64,000 bases of DNA, from contig CM071600.1 of assembly GCA_036435485.1 (NCBI GenBank), positions 60,261,546 through 60,325,545 on the forward strand, written 5' to 3'. The position numbers and the translations under genes were made by a program. The notes beneath the pieces were generated by a model, which was not told the DNA's origin, ran no database searches, and saw only the letters and a program-made list of their open reading frames with translations. Shown piece after piece: positions 48,050 through 60,109 of this stretch; the first letter of the stretch is position 1, and every line of letters begins with the position of its first letter. This DNA is from Saposhnikovia divaricata. Its lineage: Eukaryota; Streptophyta; Magnoliopsida; Apiales; Apiaceae.

Positions 48050-50927
48050 AACATCTTACAGTAAAATACCTTGCTACTTGTTTTTCCAAATCGAGATAAC
48101 CAGTTGTATGAGGCAGAGGATTGAGAATATAAATTTCACCAACCCATATTATGATCAATATCCAATGATAACTGTTAAATATTTATAATATACCAGAGTC
48201 AGAGTCTTAAATTTCATGATAAATAGTCTATTTAATTAATTACAAACACTTACAATACTTACTTGCTATTATGCGGCATTAAGAAAAGACGATCGGGATT
48301 ACCCTCTTTCAAACGAGTAACAATGTACGCTTCGAAATCGCTGCCCAGGGTAAACATGGCTCCGGGATCACAAAAAGCAAATGTGTCCAACTTGTCATCA
48401 GCACTAAGCACAGTATGCAAGTACCTACAGATGAAAAATCAACATTGCAAGTGATCAAAGCGGAAATAATATGCAGAATGTGAAGAATGAGACTACAAAA
48501 GAATGGAAAATATAAATATTCTTACGCCATATATGCAGATATTGCAGCTTGACCAATCATTTCATACTCTAGTAAAGCAATTACATTTTCCTGCAATATA
48601 TATATTATTTTCTCAGCTCCGAAGACCTTCGCATCACATGGCATCTGTATTGAGGCCCCAGTAGACTTCATGAATGTTGTTGCATGTTTATACAACAACC
48701 TAAAGCGATTTGGCACATTCTTATTAATCGCCACTTGATTAAATAAAGATTGTACTTTCTGCAACTCATTTTTAGGTTCCCTTTCTTTTTTCTTTTTCTG
48801 CAAAAAAATATATAATTAAACATTGACACATTTTGTTTCCGATCATATGCACACAAACTATGAATATAATTAAAAATGCGTACCACGACATTAACATTTG
48901 GGAATATGATCAAGTCCCGAGGCCATGAGACGTGAGAGCCAACAGCTTGCTGGACCGTCTCTATTTCACCTGCTATCGGCACGGGAATCAAGGCATCTCC
49001 TTGAATGCTCCCATCCACAGACACACGAGCACATCCAGGTAGTAGAGGCCCTCCATGTAAAGAGTTATTCAACTCTTCCTCATCAAAAACCATACCGAAT
49101 GCCACCTTATTTTCTATGTTGTCTATTGCCAACTCACATTGTTGCGGACCCTACACACGTTTATTATTAGATCAAATTATATTTAAAGAATTATATTTAT
49201 CATTAAAAACAACAAAACTTTATAAATTAAACAATAAACTATATATTTTACCTTTATCTGTGGTGGTGTAGGGTTAATAACAGCAACACATTCATCATCA
49301 TCGACCTTTAGTACTTTGGCAGCCAATGATTTTGTGTCTTGAGGCAGTTGTTTTGTTTGGCAACTTGCTTTATCAGACAACACTGGAGATGGATAATTTG
49401 ATTTAAGCAAACTCTTTAGTTCAGCCATCTCCCTCTTCGTCTTTTCCAACTCTGCAGTCATCTCCTGCTTTGTTTTCTCTAACTCTGCGTCCCTCTGTCG
49501 ATCACGGGCCAATAACTCCGCCTTTGTTATTCTACACCTTTTCCCTTTCGGTAAATTGAAGTACAATGTCGGGGTGACAAAGCTTCCAGCTCCTCGAACC
49601 CTACCTGAATGCTCAGGAGTTTCTAAGGCCGTACTCAACACATTGTCACTTCCACATGGTTTAAACACGCCATTACGTTTCTTCTCCAATAACTCATCCT
49701 GAACAACACAAAAAAAATATGTACATTCTAATAAAATTGCATAAAATTACATGAATAATGTTTTTACTACTTGCTTAATTGTTAAATACTTACAATTTTT
49801 TCGAATACTTTAACCAGCTCTTCATTAATCTCAGTTTGATCATCCTTTGGCTTACGAGCCTTTTTCCATAAAATAGCCCGATCAGGTACTTCTCCGGGCT
49901 CTAATTTTCCAGATTTTTCCTGATTTAAAATAAGAAATATTTATTAGATATAAGGGACTGAAAATATTTAAATACAATATATGCTAGGTTCTTACTTCTT
50001 CTTCTAGCAATCCAATGTAACCTTTCCTAGACGTGCGGTGAGGATATTTCCTACGGCTCACTCTATCTCTTTGTTTTTGACCAAGTGACTGCAGCCAAAA
50101 AAATAAATATTATTAATAATCAATTTTTGCCAAAAACAAGATTCACTTGTGTTGAAATAGTGTAAATACAAGTTCGTGTAAATAATGCATACCATCCACT
50201 TTTCGGTGGTCCTCTCGGCAACAAATCTTTGCCAAGCCTCCTTACCAACAAAAGCGTACTGCTTTGGAGGCTTCCTCAATTTCTTTTTTTGTCCAATATA
50301 CGGCTTCACATAGTCTGAATTTAAGTTTGCTTTGAACTGTCTCCACTTTGCGCCTGCAGACTTTAGCACTAGATGCTTACTTTCCTCAGCAACACTGAAT
50401 GTATCCTGCAGGCAAGTCATGTTATAATTTATTAGATATGTTAAAAGCTCACTAGATCAGGTAACAAATTGAGCTTGGTCATTCTTGAAACTTGTTTATT
50501 TTACCTGAATATCAAGCCACAACTTCTCTTTTAATTCAGGATCTACACTTGGCCAGTTTGGAATGTCGATTGGAATCATGGACCTAGCTAGCATCCCTAC
50601 GTAGGACTGTAAAGCGTGCCTAGTTTGCCCGATAGGAACTCCATGTTCATTGCAAATAACCTTAGATTTCTTGCCCTGAACCTTCTTCGCCACCACTTTG
50701 TACATAGTGGAAACACCTCGCGCAGCGCCATGCCTTTTTTTTGCAGATTCAGAACTAGTAACTGTTGTAGCTTGTACAGAGTCTGCCTTTTGAGGTTGAG
50801 ATTCTGTTGCTGTGTCTGCCTGATCACAGGCCATGTCTGCCGGCTCCGATTCTTTATGCACCAACGCCATCTTGGCGTCTTCAGGTTCTTGGAATTGCAC
50901 TTTGACTTTATTCTTCTTAGGTGCCAT
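47054..50927 (-). CDS. CACTA second protein with ULP1/C48-like C-terminus (12 exons, 786 aa)
   Basis: Exons on the - strand: 50927-50505, 50405-50193, 50088-49996, 49919-49794, 49698-49252, 49150-48884, 48797-48526, 48424-48263, 48171-48070, 47953-47887, 47344-47246, 47143-47054. All borders are GT-AG and all phases fit, giving one frame. N-terminal residues ~70-245 (GQTRHALQSYVGMLAR, AWQRFVAERTTEKWM) resemble the plant En/Spm-type (Ptta/TNPA) transposase family. A heptad-rich coiled coil follows in exon 5. The C-terminal ~220 residues resemble SUMO-protease (C48) folds: His in YHWIL, Gln in KQPGGF and Cys in ECGYVVMRYM. The usual Asp position is Asn (ILNPL). Likely the terminal-repeat-binding or regulatory partner of the transposase. 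Confidence 0.8.
47997..48047. repeat. (TA)n microsatellite in an intron of the CACTA gene
   Basis: About 25 TA units inside the intron between the exons ending at 48070 and starting at 47953. Confidence 0.95.
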
Positions 50928-51615
50928 TTCTCTACTTTATTCTGTAAAATACAACATAAATTCATTAGCAGTGAAAACAAGTACAAGAGCAGGAGGACAC
51001 ATATATAAAGGCACAATCATTTAGCAAAAAAAAGAAGAAGGCACAATTAGTTCTAAACCAAAAATATCTGTATATTATCTATCACTAAAAAATTTTCACA
51101 TTTGATCAACATAAATTATAAGCAGCTAATTTGCAGTCCCCGCATCATATTACCATCACAAACAACAGCTCAAGAACAGAAAAGCTGACTTATGCTATTG
51201 CTGACTAGCTAAAGAAATGTCCCAACTCAACAAACCAGTACTACTACATAATTTGTAGACAAAACAAAACTAAAAACTGATTACATGGTTTCACAGCTTA
51301 CTTTAATCGAATCAAGATATAGCTAAACCAACAGTTGCACAAATGGTAAAATATAAAGCCTTAAGAATTTTTAGTACAAAAGAGCCATTTGAAGCACAAA
51401 CACAAATACATAAATCTCAACATACAAGTCAAACTCGAAATTACGAAAAGTGTCATAAAAGATTACAAAACAAGCGAAATCACACAAGCAGCTAAACAAT
51501 TATCAACCGATCAGGCCAAATCAACATCAAAGAGCCTCAAAAATCAAGTCAAAATTACGCAAAAAAAAAAGAGATTACACGATAGAGCTACATTATATGT
51601 ATATACATATAAAAT

Positions 51616-54600
51616 TCAGTTTTTAACCCAAATTCCCTCAACATTTTCTCTATTAGTGTGCTCAATGTCACCAGTGACATCACATGTAGGGATTTTAGAG
51701 CAAAATGGAGGATGTTCCATGGTCGTGTCTCCTAAATCATCATCATTATACACCTCTGGATAGTCTCGAGTCGTGGAGGTTAATACAACTGACCAGTTAT
51801 CATCAATTGAATCTTTAACATAAAAAACTTGTTTCACTTGGTCAACAGAGACATATTTATCCTTCTTGTGGCCTTGTCGACTAAAATTCACTAGTGTGAA
51901 GCCGAGATCATCCACTCTTATGCCCCTCTCATTGTCTGCCCATTTACACAAGAACAAGGGGGCTTTGAAAGCATGGTAATCCAGCTCCCATATTTCTAAG
52001 ATTATGCCGTAAAATGTCATATCACTTTCCACAGGTTTTAGATCCTTGGCACTAGAGACTTGGACTGTCCTAGCAACTAAAGAAACACCGCTATTTTGAA
52101 CAACCCTTGCATTATCTCGCTCCTCTGTAAAGTATCGTATCCCGTCAACGAGATAACCTTCGTATGTCATAACGGAAAATGATGGTTTTCCAGCTAGCCA
52201 TCTTATTGTCTCCGAAACAGCATTGCCATTCTCCTTCATTTCAGTACTGACCTACACACATTGTCACAAACAAAAATACAACTACATTTTAAATTCTAAT
52301 ATTACCGAGCTGGTAAAGTCCACACAAAGAGACAATAATAAAACTTACTTTTTTTTCGAACCAATCAGCAAAAAGCCGATTGTGCTCTCCCATGATCCAC
52401 TGAACACTTTTTTTTCCCCTGGTGGACTCCTTCAAGATACTCCTTATGCATTCTGAGAAAATGCATATATTCAATAAACAGGCAGAAATATACTTATAGA
52501 GAAAAATACAAAAGGAAGAATTTACAGAGGAAATATATTAACTTACATAATATATGGATACACTTCAGGGTTGTTTAGAAGGACATGTAGATGTGCCTCA
52601 TCTCGCTCTTTTTCTTCTACTACCTTCATTGTAACAATAGATAATGGACCGGACAACTTGCCTTGATTTTTCCGAAGACCGGCAGTTGTGCATTTCTCCT
52701 TGACAAACTCTTGGCAGAATTCTATCGATTCTTCTCCAAGATAACTTTCTGCTATACAACCTTCAGGATAGTAACGGTTTCGTACATAACTCTTCAACAC
52801 TTTATTAAACCGTTCAAATGCATACATCCATCTATAAAACACCGGCCCGCATAACCGTAATTCCCGAACCAAGTGGACTACGACATGTACCATTACATCA
52901 AAAAATGATGCATGAAAAATTTTTTCTAGCTCACACAATGTTACTATCACATCTGCCTGCATTTTATCCAGTTTTGATACATCTACAACTTTGTTACACA
53001 AAGAGTTAAAAAAGAAACACAATCTTATTATTGTGACCCTTACATTTTTCGGGAGAACATGACGAATTGCAACCGGAAGTAATTGTTGGAGGAGGATATG
53101 ACAGTCATGGGACTTCAGCCCATACATCTTTAAATCACCCATGGATACACAATTTTTTATGTTAGATGCATGTCCATAAGGAAGTTTCATATTCATGAAT
53201 GTTGACAACACTTTCTTTTTTTCTGCCTTTGACAAAGTAAAAGCCGAAGGAGGCAAGTAGGTTTTTTTTTCTCCTGTTTGTGGAGCTAAAGCTAACCTAA
53301 CCCCCATTTCATTCATATCAAGACGAGATGCCGCACTATCTTTTGACTTATATTTCATATTTAGTAGTGTCCCAATCAAATTATCACACACGTTTTTCTC
53401 AATGTGCATAACATCAAGACAGTGACGAACATGGTGAAACTTCCAATATTCCAACTCGAAAAAAACCGATTTTTTCTTCCATGGACAGTCCACCTTTTTT
53501 GACTGCCTTACTTCCTTCCCAAATTCAAATTTAATACGGTTCTGCCGCGCTAACACTTCTTCTCCTGAAAGGGGTTGACGTGCATTCCCAAACTCTTGTT
53601 CTCCATTAAAAGCGGCCTTCTGCCTCCTATAAGGATGATGACTTGGCAAATATCGTCGATGGCCTTGGTAACACATTTTCCTACTATGGCTTAAATACTT
53701 ACCTACGGTGTCATCACCACATATTGGACAAGCCATATAACCCTTATTGACACAGCCGGACAAATTTCCGTATGCAGGGAAGTCGTTTACCGTCCACAAC
53801 AAAATTGCTTTTAAAGTGAAATATGACTTACTATAGGCATCATATACATTTGGTTCACCTTCTTCCCAAAGCTTCTTTAAATCATCAATCATCGGCTGTA
53901 AATAAACATCAAGGTTATTACCAGGCTCATGTGGACCAGAAACTAATATTGTTAACATCATAAACTTCCCCTTCATGCATAACCAGGGAGGAAGATTATA
54001 TGTTACCAATACTACCGGCCAGCAGCTGTATCGATTAGTTAAGCCATTATTATGTGGGTTTATACCATCCGCGGCCAAAGCTAAACGTATATTTCTTGAT
54101 TCACTACCAAAGGCAGGCCATCTGTAATTGATATTTCTCCAGGAAGGAGAGTCGGCTGGATGCCGCATCTTTCCATCTTGTATTCGCTGCTTCGCATGCC
54201 AAGTCATTAGTTCGGCAGTAGAAGGAGATTTAAACATCCGTTTAAATCTCGGAATAATTGGAAAATACCACATGGTTTTGGCAGCAACATTAACCCGTAT
54301 TTTACCATCTTTTCCTACCTTCCAACGAGATATATGGCACTTCGGACACTCGGAAGCATCAACATATGCACCCCTATATAGTACACAATTATTTGGGCAT
54401 GAGTGGTATTTTATGTACTCAAGGCCTAAATTTGATAGGGTTTTCTTTGCTTCATATGCATTAGGTGGCAAAACGTTGTCTTTAGGCAGGAGAGAGCCAA
54501 CAGAAGAGAGCAGCTCTGTAAAAGAGCTATCACTTATACCAAACCTAGCCTTCCAATTATGCAATTTTAGCATTGCCTCCAACTTAGTACATTCGCTACC

Positions 54601-55002
54601 CTCATATAAACGTTGTTCAGCATCAGCCACAAACCTACTAAACTCATATGAATCATTATCGTACTCACCCTCGCCCTCGCCCTCGCCCTCGCCCTCGCCC
54701 TCGCCCCAATTAGATGCTGCATCACAAACATTAACGGTGTCTGATGTCGAAGCAACTGATGACCTAGGCTTACACTTTTCTCCGTGCCAAATCCAATCAA
54801 CATACCCTAAACTAAAACCATTATCATATAAATGGCCTCTGATTGTTTTTACAGAGAATTTTTTGAAGTTAGCGCATCGTGAACAAGGGCAGGGAATTTC
54901 CTTAGGATCAGGAGAATTTTCTTCGGCATATATCAAGAATTGTTCGACCCCAATTTCATATTCAAAAGAATCCCTGTCTTTCCGAATCCATGACTTATCC
55001 AT
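51616..55002 (-). CDS. CACTA TNPD-type transposase (three exons, 1,061 aa)
   Basis: Catalyses excision and insertion of CACTA elements in the nucleus. Exons: 55002-52547, 52442-52349, 52251-51616; phases agree. The donor GTAAGT is used twice, and the second acceptor choice (ATAAG|G) is fixed by frame rather than by a strong consensus. Domains in order: transposase-associated N-terminus (residues ~1-76, MDKSWI...WIWHGE); TNP2/Transposase_21 core (about 330-560, with SGPHEPGNNLDVYLQP and HCLDVMHIEKNVCDN); DUF4218-like (about 640-760, FFDVMVHVVVHLVRE, WMYAFERF); DUF4216-like C-terminus (about 900-985, YGIILEIWELDY). A (Gly-Glu) run at about residues 101-112 comes from a coding hexanucleotide repeat. 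No internal stop. Confidence 0.87.
54667..54705. repeat. Coding hexanucleotide repeat (CCCTCG)n
   Basis: Six tandem hexamers in the first transposase exon encode alternating Gly and Glu. It is length-neutral for the reading frame. Confidence 0.92.
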
Positions 55003-56924
55003 ATAAATACAAAATTTTACCTACCTGATTACCATTTTAAACAAAATTCTCATTTCATTATAACTGCATCAGTAAAGAAAAAACTCAAAAGGAACATATT
55101 GTAACCATCAGCTTTTATCTGGTAAAAATGTAAGTGTTAAAACTAAGACAGCAACAGCAAAGAGTGTATTCAAGCGAAAGCAACAAAAGCAAAAACTTGA
55201 TCTGCAACTAAAAAGTATGCCTGTCATGCATGTGTACAGTACTGCACACAGCCACACAGTTTCTCATTTACACCGAGCAACTAATATGGATTCACTGTTT
55301 GTGGTTAAAAAACAAAGAAAAGTTAATTAAAAAAATGAAAGACAGGGGAGCAAATTATTAAAAGAAATAGTTTGCAGATTAAAGCCACTTACAAATCATT
55401 CTTCATTCACATATTGCATTAACATCATTTTCAGAAAACAGAAACACACATATGTGTATACATATTAATGATATCTTTGCATTTAAGTTATACGACCAGG
55501 TTAACAATTTTACGATCATGACATTCATGCACGGCGCCTAAAGTCCAAACCAGGAAAAGGCATAACCAAATATCAAATTAACTTTCTCAAGTCAATTATC
55601 TTAACAATTTCTCAAGTCAATTATCTTAACAATATTATAAATAAACCAAACATGCCACGATTGTCCCGCTAGTAACTCGAAACTAGGATGCATGGAAAGT
55701 GAGTTATGCTCAGACCTCACCCCTAGCCCCTAGTAGCGAGTAAATACTAAATATACCCGTGTGAATCTTTTGGAACCGCTATTAAAGTCTAGATTATTTT
55801 TTATTTTAAAGATAACATGTACCATAATCCAAATCATAAATTTAACACTTGAAGTTTCATAAAACTATTACAATGCAGATATAGTAAAACACCAAATAAT
55901 CTGTAACACATAAACAACAAACACGGATAATCAAAATCTGTAAAGTTAACCAATTATATACGACGTCAATCAAAATTAATATATGCAGACATGTATTTGT
56001 AAATTAATATATGTTTGATTTTCTGAATAAGCGCATAACAGGATTAAAACAAGAACTTACGGTGAATAAGAAAAAGCGATCATCAAATGCAAAACAAGGG
56101 GGATTAAGATTAAGATTAAGATTAGATTAAGATTAGATTAGATTAAGATTAGGGGTTTAAGACATATATTTGCATACATACAAACAGTAATTAGAGGTAA
56201 ATGTTATACATACAAACAGTAACCCCATTCATTGGTAAATTATAGGTAAATTAGAGGTAAATGTTATACATACAAACAGAGACAAACACCAATTTATTCC
56301 CCATATACCCAAATAATATACACATGCATACATACAAACCCAACAATATATATATGCATACAAACAATTTAAATAAATACAGACAACATACATAAATACA
56401 TAAATACATACAAACCTCAATTGAAAAACATATATACATACATACCCAATAATACCCAGTAATTGAAAACACTAATTTAAATGGGTTTAAGGTAATTTAC
56501 CTCAATTGAAGTTCCTACAAGCTGGATTTCGTTAATTTAAGCACCTCCAAGCTCCAATTTAAATGGGTTTCGAAAGCGAGAGTGTGGAGACTGAGAAGAG
56601 AGATCGGTACCTGAGGGAGAGTGAGAAGAGAGATTCGGAGAGATGAGTTAGAGAGAGAGATGGGTGAGAGAGAGAGAGACAGCGTTGAGAGAGAGACAGC
56701 AGAGAGAGACGGCCGAGAGAGACAGTGTTGAGAGAGAGAGTGCAGAGTCGGGGAGAGAGGGGAGAGTGAAATAATTGTGAGAGAGAGAGTTGTGTCTGAA
56801 AGGGGATCTGAGTAATTGTGTCTGAGCGGGGAAATAAAAATGCTAAAGGGGGGAAACCAAATTGTTATAAGTAAAAAGCAATTGCAGCTATCGGCATTTT
56901 TAATTTATAAAAAATAGGATTAGA
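55003..56924. other. Transposase 5' leader/promoter side of the CACTA element
   Basis: No gene. Contains a (GATTAA)n-like tract (56100-56153), two copies of a 33-bp ATTAGAGGTAAATGTTATAC-containing segment (56190 and 56246), CATA-rich sequence (56280-56440) and GA-rich microsatellite tracts (56640-56800). The transposase transcript should start here on the - strand. Confidence 0.6.
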
Positions 56925-57249
56925 CACCGCTTGTTTAACAAGCGATGTCTGGACTTGGCTTTAGACAACACTACATTATCTAGTGATGTCTATATTTTAT
57001 TTTCACATCGCTTCTTAAAACAAATGATGTCTGGTCTTAGTTTAGACATCGCTTCTTTAATAAACTGATGTCTTTACTTTTTCATTTTAAAAAAAAAGAG
57101 AACTAGACATCGGCTATTTTTAAATATCGATGTCTAAATAATATTTGACATCGGAAAATGGAAAAGCGATGTCTAAAATGACTCTAACATCGGTGAGATC
57201 TCTGACCGATGTCTAAAGTGTGATGTCTATGAACAGATTTCTAGTAGTG
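56925..57249. repeat. Right subterminal repeats and terminus of the CACTA element
   Basis: Repeated ACATCG/CGATGT motifs, several as hairpins (for example GCTTGTTTAACAAGC at 56941-56955), end in AACAGATTTCTAGTAGTG at 57232-57249. The terminal 18 bases equal those at 46744-46761. Confidence 0.9.
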
Positions 57250-57416
57250 ACGTGTTATAGTAGTGTTGAGCTAGTACTTCCATCCAATCTAAAATAATGT
57301 TGGTGAGATTTAAAAACAAACCAAACTTATGATTTTAACATTGAAACCAAACATCTTGGTACTTGGACCAAAAATTCATAACAAAGCAACCATGCGATAT
57401 CTAATTTAAAAATTCA
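57250..57416. repeat. 167-bp flank duplication, right copy
   Basis: Matches 45868-46034 with one difference. It begins ACG directly after the CACTA right terminus. Confidence 0.93.
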
Positions 57417-57437
57417 GCAATGTAAATAGTTATTTCT

Positions 57438-60100
57438 AAACTATTATATTACACACAATTACAAAATATTTAAATCATATCGCTCTTCCTAATTAAAAAA
57501 TAAGTTACTTTACTTAACTTAATATACTTTTTATATAATACATTTTACTAATATAAATAATTTAATTTGTATAAATGTACTAGACTTTTATTAGAATAAT
57601 AAATATCACCTACACAAATAAATTTAGTATTAAAAAACATGATTGTTAAATTATATATTGGTAAAAATTGCTCAACGCGTTTATATTAGTGAAAAGAAAC
57701 ACATACACTTGATTTCTTTTCATGTTGTAATTTTAAAATTTTGTAATATTTTAATAAGATATCAATTAAAATTGGAATGACAATATAAACAAATTTAAAT
57801 TTCTCCTCAATGTAAAGAAAAAACTTATAACTTTTATATTATGAATCGTTATATCTATAATATTTTAAAATTAGACGATCAAAATTATATCATATTTTGT
57901 TTGATAATATAATTTATATAATTATAAATATTAAAAAACAATAGTGAATTGCATGGTTTATAAGCTATTAGTTTAAAAGTTTTTTTCATACCATAGAGTC
58001 AAAATTTCTAAACTATTACATTACATACAATTAAATAATATTTAAATCGTCACTCTTCGTTATTTTAAAAAAGTTATTTTATTTAATTGAATATACTTAT
58101 TTATATAATACATTTTGCTAATATAAATAATTAAATTTGAATAAATGTTTCTAATTTATTATTAAAATAATAAATATCACATACGTAATATCGTACATAA
58201 TAAATTTAGTTTTAAAAAACATGATTAATAAATTATATATTTGTCAAAGTTGCTCGACGTCGCCTCGTCACGTTTATATTAACGAAAAAACACATATACT
58301 TGATTTATCTTACTATTATAATTTTAAAAAATTGTAATATATTAATATGACATCAATTAAAATTGAAATGACATAAAAAAACAAATTAAAAATTTCTCCG
58401 CATAGTAAGGCAAAAACTTATAACTTTTATATTATAAATCGTTATATCTAATATTTTATAATTAAATGAGTTATAAATTATTAGTTAAAAGTATTTTTCA
58501 CACCGTTAAGACATATTTGTAAACTATTACATTACACACAATTACAAAATATTTAAATCCTAAATTGCTCTTCCTAAATAAAAAATAAGTTACTTAATGA
58601 GAAAATGACCAAAATGCCTATTTTTCACAAGTGTTTGCCCAAAATACTGATTTTGAAAAAAAGTGCCCGAAATACCGACGGGATACGGAGAATCGTCCTC
58701 CGTGTTAGCATTATACGGAGCATCGTCCTCCGTATTACGTAGATACGGAGCTGCGTCTACCGTGTTATGCATGATACGGTGGACGGTGTTCCGTGTTAGG
58801 TGGGTGCGCAGCACTGTCACGGAACACGGTACAGCGTATCATGCATAACACGGAAGACGCAGCTCCGTATCATGCCCTATTACGGAAGATCGTGTTCCGC
58901 AACACACCCCCTATCACGGTACACGATCTACCGTGTCCCGTCGGTATTTTGGGCAAACAGCATTTATTTTTGATTATTTTGGGCCATCACCCTTACTTAA
59001 TTTCATATACTTATAAATGTAATACATTTTACTAATATAAATAATTACATTTGTATAAATGTGCCAGACTTTTATTATAATAATAAATATCACCTACATA
59101 ATATCATATATAATAAATTTAGTATTAAAAAATCATGATTGTTAAATTATATATTGGTAAAAGTTGTTCATGCGTTTATATTAGTGAAAAAAACACATAT
59201 ACTTGATTTCTTTTCATGTTGTAATTTTAAACATTTGTAATATTTTAATAGGATATCAATTAAAATTGGAATGACACAATAAAATTTAAATTTCTCCTCA
59301 TAGTAAAGCAAAAACTTATAACTTTTATATTATGAATCGTTATATCTAATATTTTAAAAATTCGGACGATCAAAATTATATCATATTTTGTTTGATAATA
59401 TAATTTATATAATTATGAGTATTAAAAAATAGTAGTGAATTGCATGGTTTATAAGCTATTAGTTTAAAAGTTTTTTTTTCACACTACATAGACAAAATTT
59501 CTAAACTATTACAATACATACAATTACAAAATATTTTAATCGTCACTCTTCGTAATTTAAAAAAAGTTATTTTATTTAATTGAATATACTTATTTATATA
59601 ATACATTTTGCTAATATAAATAGTTAAATTTATATAAATGTACCAAATTTTTGTTAGAATAATAAATATCACATACGTAATATCATATGTAATAAATTTA
59701 GTTTTAAAAAACAGGATTATTAAATTACATATTGGTAAAATTTGCTCGGCATCGCCTCACGACGATATCTCGACGCGTTTATATTAATGAAAAAAACACA
59801 TATACTTGATTTATCTTCCTGTTAAAATCTAAAAAAATTGTAATATTTTAATAGGACATCAATTAAAATTTAAATGACACAAAGAAACAAATTAAAAATT
59901 TATCCTCATAGTAAGTCAAAAACTTATAACTTTTATATTATAAACCATTATATCTAATATTTTTAAAATTAGACAATCAAGATTATTTTAAATTTTGTTT
60001 GATAATATAATTTGTATATTTATAACTATTAAAAAACAATCATGGATTGCATTAGTTATAACCAATTAGTTTAAAAGTTTTTTTCACACCATTGAGATAA
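57438..60100. repeat. Tandem array of four units of about 0.51-0.59 kb
   Basis: The landmark AAACTATTA(C/T)A(T/A)TACA(C/T)ACAATTA occurs at 57438, 58010, 58521 and 59513. Other landmarks repeat in the same order, for example CATGATT(G/A)(T/A)TAAATTA and GCGTTTATATTA(G/A)TGAAA. The third unit is enlarged by the 394-bp element at 58599-58992. AT-rich and non-coding. Confidence 0.88.
58599..58992. mobile_element. Mutator-type MITE with GC-rich palindromic core (394 bp)
   Basis: Flanked by a perfect 9-bp duplication, ttacttaat (58590-58598 and 58993-59001), the length typical of Mutator elements. The ends are imperfect inverted repeats of roughly 70 bp sharing GTTTGCCCAAAATAC and, further in, ACCGACGGGA. 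The core (58683-58930) contains repeated units ATACGGAG...CTCCGT that are self-complementary. No coding capacity. Its GC content stands out from the AT-rich array around it. Confidence 0.85.
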
Positions 60101-60109
60101 AATTATAAT

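Larger units (their letters stand above)
46035..57249 (-). mobile_element. CACTA (En/Spm) transposon with rearranged left end
   Basis: The right terminus is CTAGTAGTG at 57249, preceded by subterminal ACATCG-type repeats. A second terminus of the same orientation lies at 46753-46761, facing inward, while position 46035 begins in the middle of subterminal repeats. Between them are two - strand genes, a TNPD-type transposase and a second ORF with a ULP1-like domain. The element is about 11.2 kb. Without an outward-facing left end it probably cannot move by itself. Confidence 0.88.

Noticed and set aside
54128..55006. 292-aa + strand ORF opposite the transposase
   Set aside because: Shadow of the transposase exon: Ser-Pro repeats mirror the Gly-Glu run and no family pattern is seen.
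58663..59035. Short ORFs over the GC-rich MITE core
   Set aside because: They come from the palindromic MITE repeats and read in both directions.
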